Below are positions 1 through 10,800 of a stretch of DNA of 64,000 bases, in pieces. Source of the DNA: Asterias amurensis. Lineage: Eukaryota > Echinodermata > Asteroidea > Forcipulatida > Asteriidae. The notes under the pieces were generated by a model. The model did no database searches and was not told the origin of the DNA. It was given only the letters and a program-made list of their open reading frames with translations. Positions within the stretch are counted from its first letter, which is position 1, and the number at the start of each line of letters is the position of its first letter. Location of the stretch: the NCBI RefSeq assembly GCF_032118995.1, contig NC_092657.1, positions 7,131,391 through 7,195,390 of the forward strand. Direction: 5' to 3'. Both the position numbers and the translations under genes were made by a program.

Positions 1-1439
1 ACTGAACAATGGTGTGTTTGTATTGCCTTACGTCCAAGAACATTAACAAAAGGGACAATAGGTCCTCACTAGTCGGTTCTTTGTTTTCAGGTGTCCTCAC
101 AGGTCCTTTGTGTACAAAACCAATGGTGATTGCTTCAATACAGGAACAACAGAAAGTACAATACCGGTAGGTGTCCTCTAACGTATAGGTGTGCTGTAGG
201 GGTGATTGTGTAGGTGTGTGTGGCTCCAACGAGTGAAGTCGGCAATACCAGCTTGAGTAGCAAAACGAACGATATACGATGTATTAAATGACACTCAAAA
301 AGCGAAGCACTAAACTTGCGGATTGGTTGTCTGCGTCTGCGCAGAATGTAGTCTACATGTAGTTTGAGTCCGCACTGCTGGTAGCAAGCATCGAGTATCT
401 AATAACAAATTACAAAGTCAGTCTATTGTCTGTTTATCTATGAAGGACTGGTCTTTCAATCAACCGAAGTATTGTTAGCTTTCCAAGGGAATCCAGACTT
501 TAGTTGAATAGATGACATAATTTTCAAAGAAAAGCCACGGTATGATGAAGCTTGAAGGTCAATGTCATATAATCAACTTGTTTTAACAAGTAATTTAAAA
601 ATTACTTACGCTAATACGCTGGTGCTCACTAATGACTTTCTGGTTTATTGGAAATCGATTGATTACTGTAAGCTGGAAGGCCGTAAAATTCCTGTTTGGC
701 CTTAAGAGTCAAGATTCTAAAGAGCAATTGCATTCCAATGCGAAATAAGTAAATTAAATCTTTTGAAACTCGACCATTGATTTCAATGTCACGGCTTTCT
801 TTATTGTTTCCACTAAGGTTTGAATCCCAAGGTGCACACACCCTCCATTAGGGGAAGACTGCACAAATAAAACCATTCATAGGGGAAGACATTTGTTGAT
901 TAACGACCACAGACCGGTGGAACAAACAAACAATGGACTGACCCAGCGACTGGTAAGTAAAGACTTGTATAGACGATGTGACCTGTGACATCACTTGTTT
1001 ACAAAAGAGCCACATAGCCTGGACTTCCTGCAGGCACGATTTGTACACAGCATAATGAACAAAAACATTAAGTTGTATTTTTTATGGAGATCTGCACCGT
1101 TTAATTCCTAACAACTTTTGATATGATCATAGGGGGCACATTTTAAAACTTGTCCAGCTTTTACTTTCATCATAACCCTTGGATTTGTGTGGAAATTATG
1201 ACACAAAATGTCAACTTTCCCATAAGACGGACCTTACTAGTGCTTTGCCGGCCAGAATACTCGAAGAGTGTACAAGGCCACATCTGATTGTAAACAAAGT
1301 TCACGTGGTCTACGTGGAATACCAGAAAATACACAGGGGCGGTAGAGGTAGCGCTACTTGTGCGCCACCGACTTTAAAAATATTCCCATTCGACCCTCGT
1401 GCCCGGCTACTGCACTGGTCGTAAACTGGGCTCCTGTCT
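1..1439. other. Unassigned AT-rich sequence, no gene recognised
   Basis: I see only short open frames without recognisable domains, no RNA gene and no clear terminal repeats. It lies directly upstream of the 44-bp satellite. Confidence 0.4.
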
Positions 1440-3250
1440 TACTTGATATATAGGTATAATTTGACCCATATCACCCCTGGTAATACCCGATATCTAGGTC
1501 TAACTTGACCCATATCACCTCTGGTAGTTCTTTATATCTAGATCTACTTTGACCCATATCACCCCTGGTAGTACTTGATATCTAGGTCTAACTTGACCCA
1601 TATCACCCCTGGTAGTACCCGATATCTAGGTCAAACTTGATCCATATCACCCCTGGTAGTTCTTGATATCTAGGTCTAACTTGACCCATATCACTACTGG
1701 TAGTACCCGATATCTAGGTCAAACTTGATCCATATCGCCCCTGGTAGTTCTTGATATCTAGGTCTAACTTGATCCATATCACCCCTGGTAGTACTTGATA
1801 TCAAAGTCTAACATGACCCATAGCACCCATGGTAGTACTTGATATATAGGTCTTACTTGACCCATGTCACCCCCTGGTAGTACTTGATATCTAGTTCTAA
1901 CTTGACCCATTTCACCCCTGGCAGTTCATGGTAGGACTTGATATCTGGGTCAATAACCCTCTGGAAGTACTTGATACCTAGGTCTAACTTGACCCATATC
2001 ACCCCTGGTCGTACTTGATATCTAGGTCAAACTTGACCCATATCACCTCTGATAATACTTAATGTCTGAGTCTAACTTGACTCATATCACCCCCTGGTGG
2101 TATTTTTTACCAAAGGTCAAACTTGACCAAATCACCCCTGGTCGTACTTAATTTATGGGTCAAATTTGACCCATATTACCTCTGATAGAACTTGATGTCC
2201 GAATCCAACTTGACCCATATCACCCCCTGGTAGTATTTGATATCAAGGTCTAACAAGGTCTTACTTGACCCATATCACCCCTGGTCGTACTTGATTTCTG
2301 TGTCAAACTTGACAAATATCACCTCAGATAGAACTTGATGTCTAAGTCTAACTTGACCCATATCACCCCCTGGTAGTGTCCGATGTCTATGTCAAACTTG
2401 ATCCATACCACCCCGGGTAGTTCTTGATATATGGGTCAATCGACCCGTGGTAGTACTTTATATTTGTGTCAAACTTGACCCATATCACCTCTGATAATAC
2501 TTGAGGTCTTAGTCTAACGTGACCCATATCACCCCTGGTAGTGTTTGATATGTAGGTCTAACTTGACCCATATCACCCCTGGTCATACTTGATACCTGGT
2601 CTAACCTGACCCAGCTTGTGATTACAGGTGTAGGTTTATGGGTACTATGTTATAAGTGAAAGTTACACGAAAATCCATATCACCCCTGGTAGTACTTTGA
2701 TATCTAAGTAAAACTTGATCCATATCAACCCTGGTAGTACTTGATATCTGCGTCAATCACCCCCTGGTAGTTGATATCTAGGTCAAACTTGACCCATATT
2801 ACCCTCCTGTATTACTTGGTATGTGGGTCTGACTTGACATATATATTAAACCCGGTAGAACTTGATATCTGGGTCAATCACCCCCTGGTGGTACTTGGTA
2901 TGTACGTCTAACTTGACAAATATCACCCCATGGTAGAAGTTGATATCTGGGTCAAACTTGACCATAACACCCCTTGGTAGTACTTGATATCTAGGTCAAA
3001 CTTTACCCAAATCACCACTGGTAGTGCTTGATGTAGCTGGGTCTAACTTGACCCATATCACTTCCTGGTAGTAGGTGATATTCGGGCAAAACTTGAGCCA
3101 TATCACTACCTGGTAACTTGATATCTGGGTCAAACATGACCGCCGCAACCCATGGCATTACTTGATTTCTGGGTCAACTTGAGCCATATCACCCCTAGTA
3201 GTTCTTGATATCTTGGTCAAACTTGACCCATTTCACCCCCTGGTAGTACT
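1440..3250. repeat. Degenerate 44-bp satellite (about 40 copies)
   Basis: A head-to-tail array with a modal period of 44 bp. Each unit carries recognisable blocks such as CTTGATATCTAGGTC, AACTTGACCCATATCACC and CCTGGTAGTA. Copies differ by many substitutions and small indels, so the array is old. Many units read GGTCAAACTTGACC, an inverted pair of GGTCA/TGACC half-sites. The array ends about 0.8 kb upstream of the first GPCR gene. Confidence 0.93.
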
Positions 3251-3259
3251 GGGTTTTTA

Positions 3260-4065
3260 AAGTAATGTGACCGGAACTCGCATTCTGGGTCAGTTTGACC
3301 TATCTATGTGTCATTTTGAAATGTATTCCGGGTCAAAATTACCCAGAACTTGACTAGGCCACATTTGGGGGCTCGGACTTCTTCAGAGTCTACACCATTG
3401 ACGATCAGGTTACTGTGTGAGAACTTTGTGAAAGTTACTCAAAAATCAATAAACGAGCAAGCCCGCTGATGCGATATTTGTTCTCCTTTTCTAGTAGAAG
3501 CAATCAATCGTGTTAATTCGGTAACGGTATTCTACTCTGTTTAATGTACCCTTGACAATTATCTGCAAGCAAACAACCTCCCATGCATGTCTTTTAAATT
3601 AATTTTCCAACTTGGGTTCCTTTACAGCAAGATCCGTAATGGAAAGCATTGATTATGTTTTGTGAAAGCCGGGTACTACCATAAACAGACAATGGACTTA
3701 CCTTTGGTTCATAAAGGAGCATTTCAATGCAAGAGGGTACGTCAGCAGCCACGATCAGTGAAATTGTCATTCCTTAATGTTCAACGATTCGTTGATTGGA
3801 TCGGCCTAGTTTGGGAAAATTCTTAAATAGAAAACACAATGTGTACCACCAGCAGTGCGGAGACAGCGCAAGTACGATACCAGCAAACGAGCAGCCACAT
3901 CGTATCTATCCGGTATATCATTCGTTTGATAGCTAAACCTTAAACCATTGTTAGGGTCGTTGCCGTGTGATAAAGGCCCGAGCCGATGATATAGCTTGAA
4001 GATCATCACTTATATCAATTTGACGTGTTTAAGGAATTTATACAATCCTTGCTAATGCCCTGCTA
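3260..4065. other. 5' flank of the first GPCR gene
   Basis: No coding domain is seen. The first part (3260-3360) still has GGTCA/TGACC words like the neighbouring satellite. The rest would hold the promoter and 5' UTR of the GPCR, but no TATA box or splice site can be assigned with confidence. Confidence 0.35.
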
Positions 4066-5148
4066 ATGGAAAACACCTGTAAGAGTTTATCACAATCACG
4101 TACGATGGGATCCGATATAACTGTAGACGATTGCAAGGTACAAGGAGCTATAAATATCACTGAGGAGACTCTTGAGCAGATCTTTAGTCAAGTTGATACC
4201 TTCATAATAACAATTGTGGTACCAATAATCTTAGGTCTAGGTCTTCTCATCAACTTGTTACTTTTGTTCGTCTTTCTCCGCGTTCCCAGACTTAGATCAG
4301 AAACTGATGTGTACTTAGCACACTTGGCATTGTCTGATGTGATCTATTTGATTGTATGTTCTGCTCGCGATATATGGAGGTTTGTTGCTTCACCGTTGTT
4401 ATGGGATGAGCCATTCAGCAGTTCTGCTGGATGTGTTCTTTATAACTTTGCATTCCAAACACCATTTGCCGCATCCATGGCGTTTGTCACTGTGGTATCA
4501 TTTGAAAGATACCTCGCCCTGTGTCATCCAATCCAACATCTTAAGATACGCAGTCGGAGACGAACCTATAAAATGGTTGCAGTCTGCTGGGGCATTGGGG
4601 TTGTGTTTGCCGTTCTAATAACTCTGAATTTCGCCAAGTACGGAGTACAGTGTCTACGGTGGCCTAAAGAGGACATGTATATAGAACTCCCGTCTCATCG
4701 TGCATACTGTACTTATCTATTTGGTTGGACGGAATACATAAGCGAGCCTCTGATAAACATTCCGTGGTGTATTGCAATGATCGGAAACGTCTACATGTAT
4801 GCTCGCATCATCCACATGCTGAACAAACGCAAGGGTGTAAAAGCAGAAGGAAAAACTGTGAAAGCCAACTCAAAAGCGCGGGAGATCCGTAACCAAGTCG
4901 CAAAAATGTTGGTAGTAAACGGTATAGTATTCTTCTTATGCCAGGCTCCTTTCGCTACGTTAAACCTTTCTGCGTGGATCTGTCAAATATTGGGTATTGA
5001 TAGTCCTTTAGATGAGGCATTCGGAGTACATGTTGACTGGATGGTGACTATCCCTTTAAGGATCAACACTATTGTTAATCCACTCATATACTGCAGGTTT
5101 AGTTCACAATACAGAGCGGCGTTTATCCAAGCGTTTGGAAACCGATAA
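4066..5148 (+). CDS. Class A (rhodopsin-like) GPCR, peptide-receptor type
   Basis: An intronless 360-residue seven-transmembrane receptor, expected at the plasma membrane and coupling to G proteins. Visible landmarks are a sequon at N30; N63 of TM1; LALSD with D91 in TM2; C123 at the top of TM3; ERY at 147-149 in place of DRY; W175 in TM4; C196 and C215 in the second extracellular loop; and NPLIY at 338-342 in TM7. The third intracellular loop is short and basic (about 253-275). The overall look is closest to neuropeptide receptors of the TRH/neuromedin-U/ghrelin kind, but the ligand cannot be read from the sequence. Oddities: the TM6 motif is CQAPF (292-296), so glutamine replaces the usual toggle tryptophan, and the tail ends only about 15 residues past NPxxY. 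The start at 4066 is the first in-frame Met; Met14 (4105) is an alternative. The stop codon lies in a 66-bp tandem duplication. Confidence 0.9.
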   Translation: MENTCKSLSQSRTMGSDITVDDCKVQGAINITEETLEQIFSQVDTFIITIVVPIILGLGLLINLLLLFVFLRVPRLRSETDVYLAHLALSDVIYLIVCSARDIWRFVASPLLWDEPFSSSAGCVLYNFAFQTPFAASMAFVTVVSFERYLALCHPIQHLKIRSRRRTYKMVAVCWGIGVVFAVLITLNFAKYGVQCLRWPKEDMYIELPSHRAYCTYLFGWTEYISEPLINIPWCIAMIGNVYMYARIIHMLNKRKGVKAEGKTVKANSKAREIRNQVAKMLVVNGIVFFLCQAPFATLNLSAWICQILGIDSPLDEAFGVHVDWMVTIPLRINTIVNPLIYCRFSSQYRAAFIQAFGNR

Positions 5149-5297
5149 CACTAGACTTTGAAAGAGTGGGGAGTGGTTGTTGCGTTGAAGCGTCTGTTCT
5201 ACGGAAACCGATAACGCTAGACTTTGAAAGAGTGGGGAGTGGTTGTTGCGTTGAAGCGTCTGTTCTACGGAAACCGATAACACTAGACTTTGAAAGA
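5137..5297. repeat. 66-bp tandem duplication across the GPCR stop codon (2.4 copies)
   Basis: The block beginning GGAAACCGATAACACTAGAC occurs at 5137, 5203 and 5269 (the third copy is partial), with one base change (AACGCTAG) in the second. The period is a multiple of three. The first copy contains the TAA of the GPCR (5146-5148). In the frame starting at 5139 the array is open to 5351 and ends in a serine-rich stretch (ERSSSSNSSY...) that looks like a GPCR tail. Confidence 0.93.
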
Positions 5298-5351
5298 TCT
5301 TCTTCTTCTAACTCGAGTTATGCCGCTCTAATTATTCAGGATATCATCTAA

Positions 5352-5924
5352 GAGTGCAATAGACGCGCCTTGTTCTGTAGGGATACACGCATGCCAGTGC
5401 GAGCGGCCCAGATTACTCCAACGTACAATATGTCTATATGGCTATATTTAAACTACGGGATCATTAAAGGTACGTTAAGAGAAAACTATCTCATGACAAC
5501 GGCTTTATAAGCAACAGTCATGACATTTTTTTTCAATGACTTCATACTCTTAAGTATGAATTTATTTGCATATTATGTCAAACTTATGACTTCTAATGAT
5601 CATCATAATATACAAGTATCTGTTTTTGCAGTTTATTGCTGCATAAGAAAGCATTTTTCAAAATAATGTTGGAAAAAAAAAACACAACAACACAAGATTG
5701 TTTGCACATATATGCAGTTTTGGGTGTTTTAAAATGGCGACAGTGGTGACTTCAATGAACGTACTCAACCCGCTATCCAGTCAGTATAATAGAGATCAGT
5801 GGTGATCACCCAGTCAGCCGGTATTAGCATAATATCAATGTGAGACTGTTTTGGGGCACTAGGTGGCAGCAGATTTACAGAGTAGCACCCTGTGTTGCAG
5901 CCTGAACATCTGACGTCACATTGC
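5352..5924. other. 3' flank of the GPCR, no gene recognised
   Basis: AT-rich with a poly-A run near 5672. No domain, RNA or terminal repeat stands out. Confidence 0.35.
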
Positions 5925-6200
5925 GAGTGTGATCGTTCGATTAGCTCTTGCCAGAGGCTCACCCGAGTTGGCACTGCGGGGTCGACCCAGGGAAGCTAAA
6001 CGATCGCACCCAAAGATACGCAGTCAAATTCTATTGCGGATGTGACAGCAGTGTGCATTGTACCCAATGGAATCACTGGAATCAGGGACCTGTCTTCATC
6101 CTCGTGGATAAAGACAGGGGCCCAGTCTCATACAGGGTGTGTTCATTTAGCTTTCTTGAATCGACCCCGCGGTGCTCATTCGGGTGAGCCCGTGCCAAAA
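5925..6200. mobile_element. Decayed fold-back MITE (GTTCGATTAGCT family)
   Basis: Inverted words GTTCGATTAGCT...AGCTAAACGATCGCACC occur at 5934-6008, followed by a second decayed piece with TTTAGCTTTCTTGAATCGAC and CTCATTCGGGTGAGCCC (6145-6190). The same words appear in a better-preserved copy at 33592-33839. Confidence 0.6.
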
Positions 6201-6239
6201 ATCGAAACCTCGCTAGTCTTTCCATTTTCCGGGGACATA

Positions 6240-6412
6240 AGGCCTTTTCGAATCCATGGTTTCGGCTTCAGGCTTCGTCCTCTCTTCTGAAGCCTGTACA
6301 CCTGAAGCACGCGTAATATTGTCAAAACAACCGCGTAATATTGTCAAAACAACCGCCGACCAAGCTAGCCTGAGCCGAATCTAAAACCGAAGCCGTGGTT
6401 TCGAAAAGGTAC
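6240..6412. mobile_element. Fold-back MITE with GGCCTTTTCGAA termini
   Basis: The left arm (AAGGCCTTTTCGAATCCATG, then GTTTCGGCTTC) pairs with the right arm (GAAGCCGTGGTTTCGAAAAG). Between them GCGTAATATTGTCAAAACAA is directly repeated twice near 6311-6352. No coding capacity is seen. Confidence 0.65.
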
Positions 6413-7110
6413 ATAACTCCGGGACAGATTTCACCATTATACTGTACTAGGACTCTCGCACGATTCAAAACGGGATGGTGTTGGCTAAGATGTAAAAGTA
6501 CAACTGAACTCACTTGTTTTCAAATCTCATGGAAAAACTGGTTGAAAGAAGATTATGGACGCTCTCCTCTGGGACTAGATTCTGCATATTTAACGAAATG
6601 GTTATTTTCCAAGTCCATGCACATTAGGACAGTTTGTGTTATTTTTTTTTTACACATATTGACTGGAAATGAGGTTACTAGCAGGGGTAACTATTTGGGG
6701 TTTCAGTACATAAAGTTGCCTTCCTTTAGGTGGTTTACGTAATGGTATATCTTTATGTGTGTATACTGCATATACATGTAGTCACTGATGGTTCAGTCAG
6801 GGTGTGACCGCTGTATGGGCATGCATATTTAGTTTGTATGAGTTGTGTTTTGTTTATGCTTCAAGTCACTGTACTTCTATTATGTGTTAACCACTTTCTT
6901 AACACATTGTTGTAAGCAATAGGATAGTTTTGAAAATGTACCAGTGATCCAGGGGGGAGCTTAAGAAAGCATAAATAGGAAACTTTTTGCCCGAAATAGA
7001 ATGGCCGGACTGGGAAGGGACCCGCAAGGAAAAAGAAACATGACCGAACAGGATTTCACCAGGAGGAACAGTGGACGACTCAAGGAGTGAGGACTGGATT
7101 GGGTCATCGG
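6413..7110. other. Unassigned intergenic sequence
   Basis: Only short open frames without recognisable domains. A T-run near 6640 and AT-rich low-complexity sequence are the only notable content. Confidence 0.3.
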
Positions 7111-7114
7111 ATCC

Positions 7115-7682
7115 TTAAAGACAGTGGACACTATTGGTAATTGTCAAAGACCAGTCTTGTCACTTGGTGTATCTCAACATATGCATAAAATAACAAACCT
7201 GTGAAAATTTGAGCTTGATTGGTCGTCGGAGTTGCGAGATAACTATGAAAGAAAAACACCCTTCACACGAAGTTGTGTGGTTAGATGCTTGATTTCGAGA
7301 CCTCAAATTCTAAATTTGAGGTATCAAAATCAAATTCGTTGAAAATTACTTCTTTCTCGATAACTAATAATGTTTTATACTATTAATCTCTCCCCATTAC
7401 TTGTTACTCAATCGGATAATAATGAAAGAAAAATCACCCTTGTCAAACGAAGTTGTATGTTTTCCAATGCTTGATTTCGAGACCTCAAATTCTAAATCTA
7501 AGGTCTCGAAATCAAATTCGTGGAAAACTACTTCTTTTTCTAATACTACATTACCTCAGAGGGAGCCGTTTCTCACAATGCTTTATACTATCAACCTCTC
7601 CCCATTACTCGTTACCAAGTAAGGTTTTATGCAAACAATTATTTTGAGTACTAATTACCAATAGTGTCCACTGCCGTCAAGG
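7115..7682. mobile_element. MITE family 1 copy A, internally duplicated
   Basis: The ends read TTAAAGACAGTGGACACTAT and its inverted form (ATAGTGTCCACTG). The core of this family is a near palindrome around GATTTCGAGACCTCAAATTC. Here the core and right half occur twice in tandem (about 7240-7400 and 7415-7610), making this copy about 180 bp longer than others in the window. Confidence 0.88.
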
Positions 7683-7867
7683 ACTGTTTAGGGAAAGTGT
7701 TGTAATGCCGATACTTGGTACCTCTGTTTGGGTTAAGAACCAACCCACTACACAGATACCGATATCCCAAGGGTTTGTTCCACTAGGAATCCCCTAAACA
7801 CTGCGCCATCCATTGTCCTCACCTCAACAGCCGTTTATTGTGAATCCTGGTGGGTCATCACCACACT

Positions 7868-8532
7868 TTAGCCCTTTTCACACTACATGCATTTACCGGG
7901 AAAATTCCCGGGAATCGTTTTTTTCGATCTGTTCACACTACAAAAACATTCCCGGGAAATAGCTTATTCCCGGGAAATAGCTTATTCCCGGGAAATAATA
8001 AACCCTGCTCAGTGGTAAGGTAAAAGGAGTTAACCCTGGGGAAAAACGTTTTTTTACCGGGAAAAGCAGCTAGTGAAAACGAAAGCGGGTTTAACTTACC
8101 CAACCTTTTGCTTCCACTGTGTTGAGACGTCATTAATCTCGAAAGGTTACAGACGTCAAAAATAGCGCGCCAAATAATTCGCGCGGTAACAATAGCACTT
8201 TTTTGTTTCCTCCTTCTGAAAGTGTTAACATTTACGTACGAAAATAAAAGTGAATTACATATGTAGTATACAAATAAATATAATTTATGAATTTAAAAAA
8301 TATACCACGTGAATGGAATAGGAATAGAATAAAAAGTTGGCGTGAACAAGCTTCCGTCCACTAACATTGGTAACTTCCACATGGGCTGACCTGTTTACCA
8401 CATTTCCTGGGGTTTGATCGTAAGTGTGAAACGACCGTGCATATTCCTGGGGGAAAAAAATGTTACAAACTCCAGGGATTTTCCCGGAAGTATATTTCCC
8501 GGGAAATAGCTCTGTAGTGTGAAAGGGCTTTA
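7868..8532. mobile_element. Fold-back MITE with TAGCCCTTTTCACACTAC ends
   Basis: The terminal repeats TAGCCCTTTTCACACTAC and GTAGTGTGAAAGGGCTTTA frame about 665 bp. Subterminal CCCGGGAAATAGCTTATT is repeated in tandem near 7952-7997, and ATTTCCCGGGAAATAGCTC recurs at the other end. No transposase is visible. Confidence 0.85.
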
Positions 8533-8812
8533 GTCACACCTAGTACAATTTTACTCAATAAAACAAAATAGTATTGATAATTTTCCCCCTTGATAATGTA
8601 TACCCTGTTGTTGGAAGTTGAATAAATATAATATCTTTGTTTCATGTGAAGAGAAGCTGTCCGAACTTATTCCTTTACCTTCTGTTTCGCATGTCTTTAA
8701 GGAATTACCCCTTTATTTAAAGTATTATTTATTCTAAATTAATCAATACCTCAGACAGTTTCTCTATCCCTATTGGTGGAGAGCGCGTCACGTGGGGTGT
8801 TCGAACGGTTGT

Positions 8813-9204
8813 TAAAGGCGGTGGACACTATTGGTAATTACTCAAAAAAATAATTATTAGCACGAAACCTTACTTGGTAACGAGTAATGGGGAGAGGTTG
8901 ATGGTATAAAACATTGTGAGAAACGGCTCCCTCTGAAGTGCAATAGTTTTCGAGAAAGAAGTAATTTTCCACGAATTTGATTTCGAGACCTCAGATTTAG
9001 AACTTGAGGTCTCGAAATCAAACCATCTAAACACACACAACTTCGTGTGACAAGGGTGTTTTTTGCTTTCATTATTATCTCGCAAGTTCGATGACCGATT
9101 GAGCTCAAATTTTCACAGGTTTGTTATTTTATGCATATGTTGAGATACATCAACTGTGAAGGCTAGTCTTTCACAATTACCAATAGTGTCCAGTGCCTTT
9201 AAAG
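8813..9204. mobile_element. MITE family 1 copy B (inverse orientation)
   Basis: Full-length at about 390 bp, with termini TAAAGGCGGTGGACACTATT and AATAGTGTCCAGTGCCTTTA. It has the central palindrome around GAGACCTCAGATTTAGAACT and the flanking block ATGCATATGTTGAGATACA. Confidence 0.9.
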
Positions 9205-9940
9205 ACCAGCTGGAACTGTTTATAACCGGGTTGTTTTCAGATATATTTAGATGCATAAATAACTACGCGCTAGTTACGGGCGATGCGGACACGATCGGTG
9301 AGTCGCCTTTTAACCAAAACGGCATTGAATTGGAATAAAAGAGTATAGTGACTCGTTCCGTTTTAAATCTCGGCTCGGGCCTTTATCGCAGGGTCACGAC
9401 CCTGTCGGTTTTAAACGGCAGTTTAAGAATTCGTCGCTACCCTTTTATTCCCTTTTTAGTGATAAATCCTGTGTCTTTCCGTCCAACGGATCCGCGTACC
9501 TATCTGCTAGCAGCCGGTCGCTGACAAGGATTTCATGGTGTCAGAAGTTCGAGTAAAATCACCCACTTGTATGGTATCCCTCCTTTCTGCTCGCCGGCGG
9601 GAAGGGGGGTAAACAAAACTGTCACATACACACACAGCTGCACATGGATTCCCATTTTTATTAATAACAACATATTTTTCTTCAACTACGATATTCAGTA
9701 ACAAATGCATCATCTAAACCATACCATGAAATATTGGGAAGTTCTTCAACAGAAGTACGTAACATACCGTTATGTTTAAAGCTATGAGTTAACTGGTGTA
9801 AACGTTGACTTGTTTTTTAAACAAACCAGAAGTGTTTTTGCCCATGACAAGGGTGTTTTTTCTTTCATTGTTATCGCGCAACTTTGACGACCAGTTGAGC
9901 TCAAACTTTCATACTCCTTGTTTGAATCTGTTTTAACCAA
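9205..9940. other. Unassigned sequence with a MITE-1 fragment
   Basis: No gene is seen. About 9845-9915 is a short fragment of MITE family 1 (ACAAGGGTGTTTTTTCTTTC). The left limit of the large inverted duplication is near 9940. Confidence 0.4.
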
Positions 9941-10204
9941 GTGCAACTAATTAGTTGCGTGTAAAAGACGAGAAGTAGTCAATAAATTCAAAAAGGGAAA
10001 TTTAATAAGCTCAGTAATAAGCAAAAAAAATAAATTTAACTTAAAGACTTCACAAAGCAAGCCGAACAATCTCATAACATTATATAATATCGTGATTAAT
10101 AATTTTTCATTTGTTACTCGATTTCACGAGCTGTATACAACCCTAATTTTACATGTTGATTGTCGTTAAAAAAAAGATGGTAAATGTTTGACATAAAGAG
10201 ATCT

Positions 10205-10449
10205 GGGCCCAATTTCATAGAGCTGCTTAAGCAAAAATATTTGCTTAAGCAGAAGCATCCTTGCTTAGTAAAATCAGATTACCTGCCAAGACTCCACTCA
10301 ATTGTTATGCTAAGTAAACAACAGCTAAATACCAGTCACAAGCAAGATATATGGCATGACATTTTGGCCAGTAACATGTGTAAAATAAGCGAGCTATTTT
10401 CGTGCTTAAGCAAATTGTTTGCTTAAGCAGCTCTATGAAATTGGCCCCA
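10205..10449. mobile_element. Fold-back MITE with GGGCCCAATTTCATAGAGCT ends
   Basis: Left end GGGCCCAATTTCATAGAGCT then GCTTAAGCA; right end GCTTAAGCAGCTCTATGAAA then TTGGCCCC. About 245 bp and non-coding. It is absent from the matching place in the right arm, so it inserted after the duplication or was lost there. Confidence 0.85.
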
Positions 10450-10549
10450 GGGCTAATTAAGTTTTAAAAATTTACTTAAACTTTTCAACGGGGAGATTTC
10501 CCCAGAATGCCGTTACCTGTTATGGGTAACTCACCACACTAGGGCTAGC

Positions 10550-10800
10550 TTAAATTCGGCTTCTTATTTTCATCTCGGAAAACTTGAGTGAGCGGTAATT
10601 GTTAAAGCTATTCCACATGAATCCACCCAGACGGCTGTATTCGGCATGGTGGAAATAAAGCCCGTTCAGATTGGACGAAAGACAGAACCTGAACCACCAG
10701 CCCCCTGGATACTCATGTGCGCAGTTGCCTACGGCATTGACGTCGTTGTCTTTGTCTTTGGTCGTGAAACCCATTCTCTGGTGGGATTTTAACCCGTCAG
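10550..10800 (-). CDS. Left fibrinogen gene, exon 5 (C-terminal)
   Basis: The acceptor is TATATTTCAG just before 10800 (minus strand). The first two bases complete a Thr codon, and the frame runs [20 protein letters not shown] to MKIRSRI then TAA at 10552-10550. It is three codons shorter at the end than the right copy, which reads on to KPSS. Confidence 0.93.
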
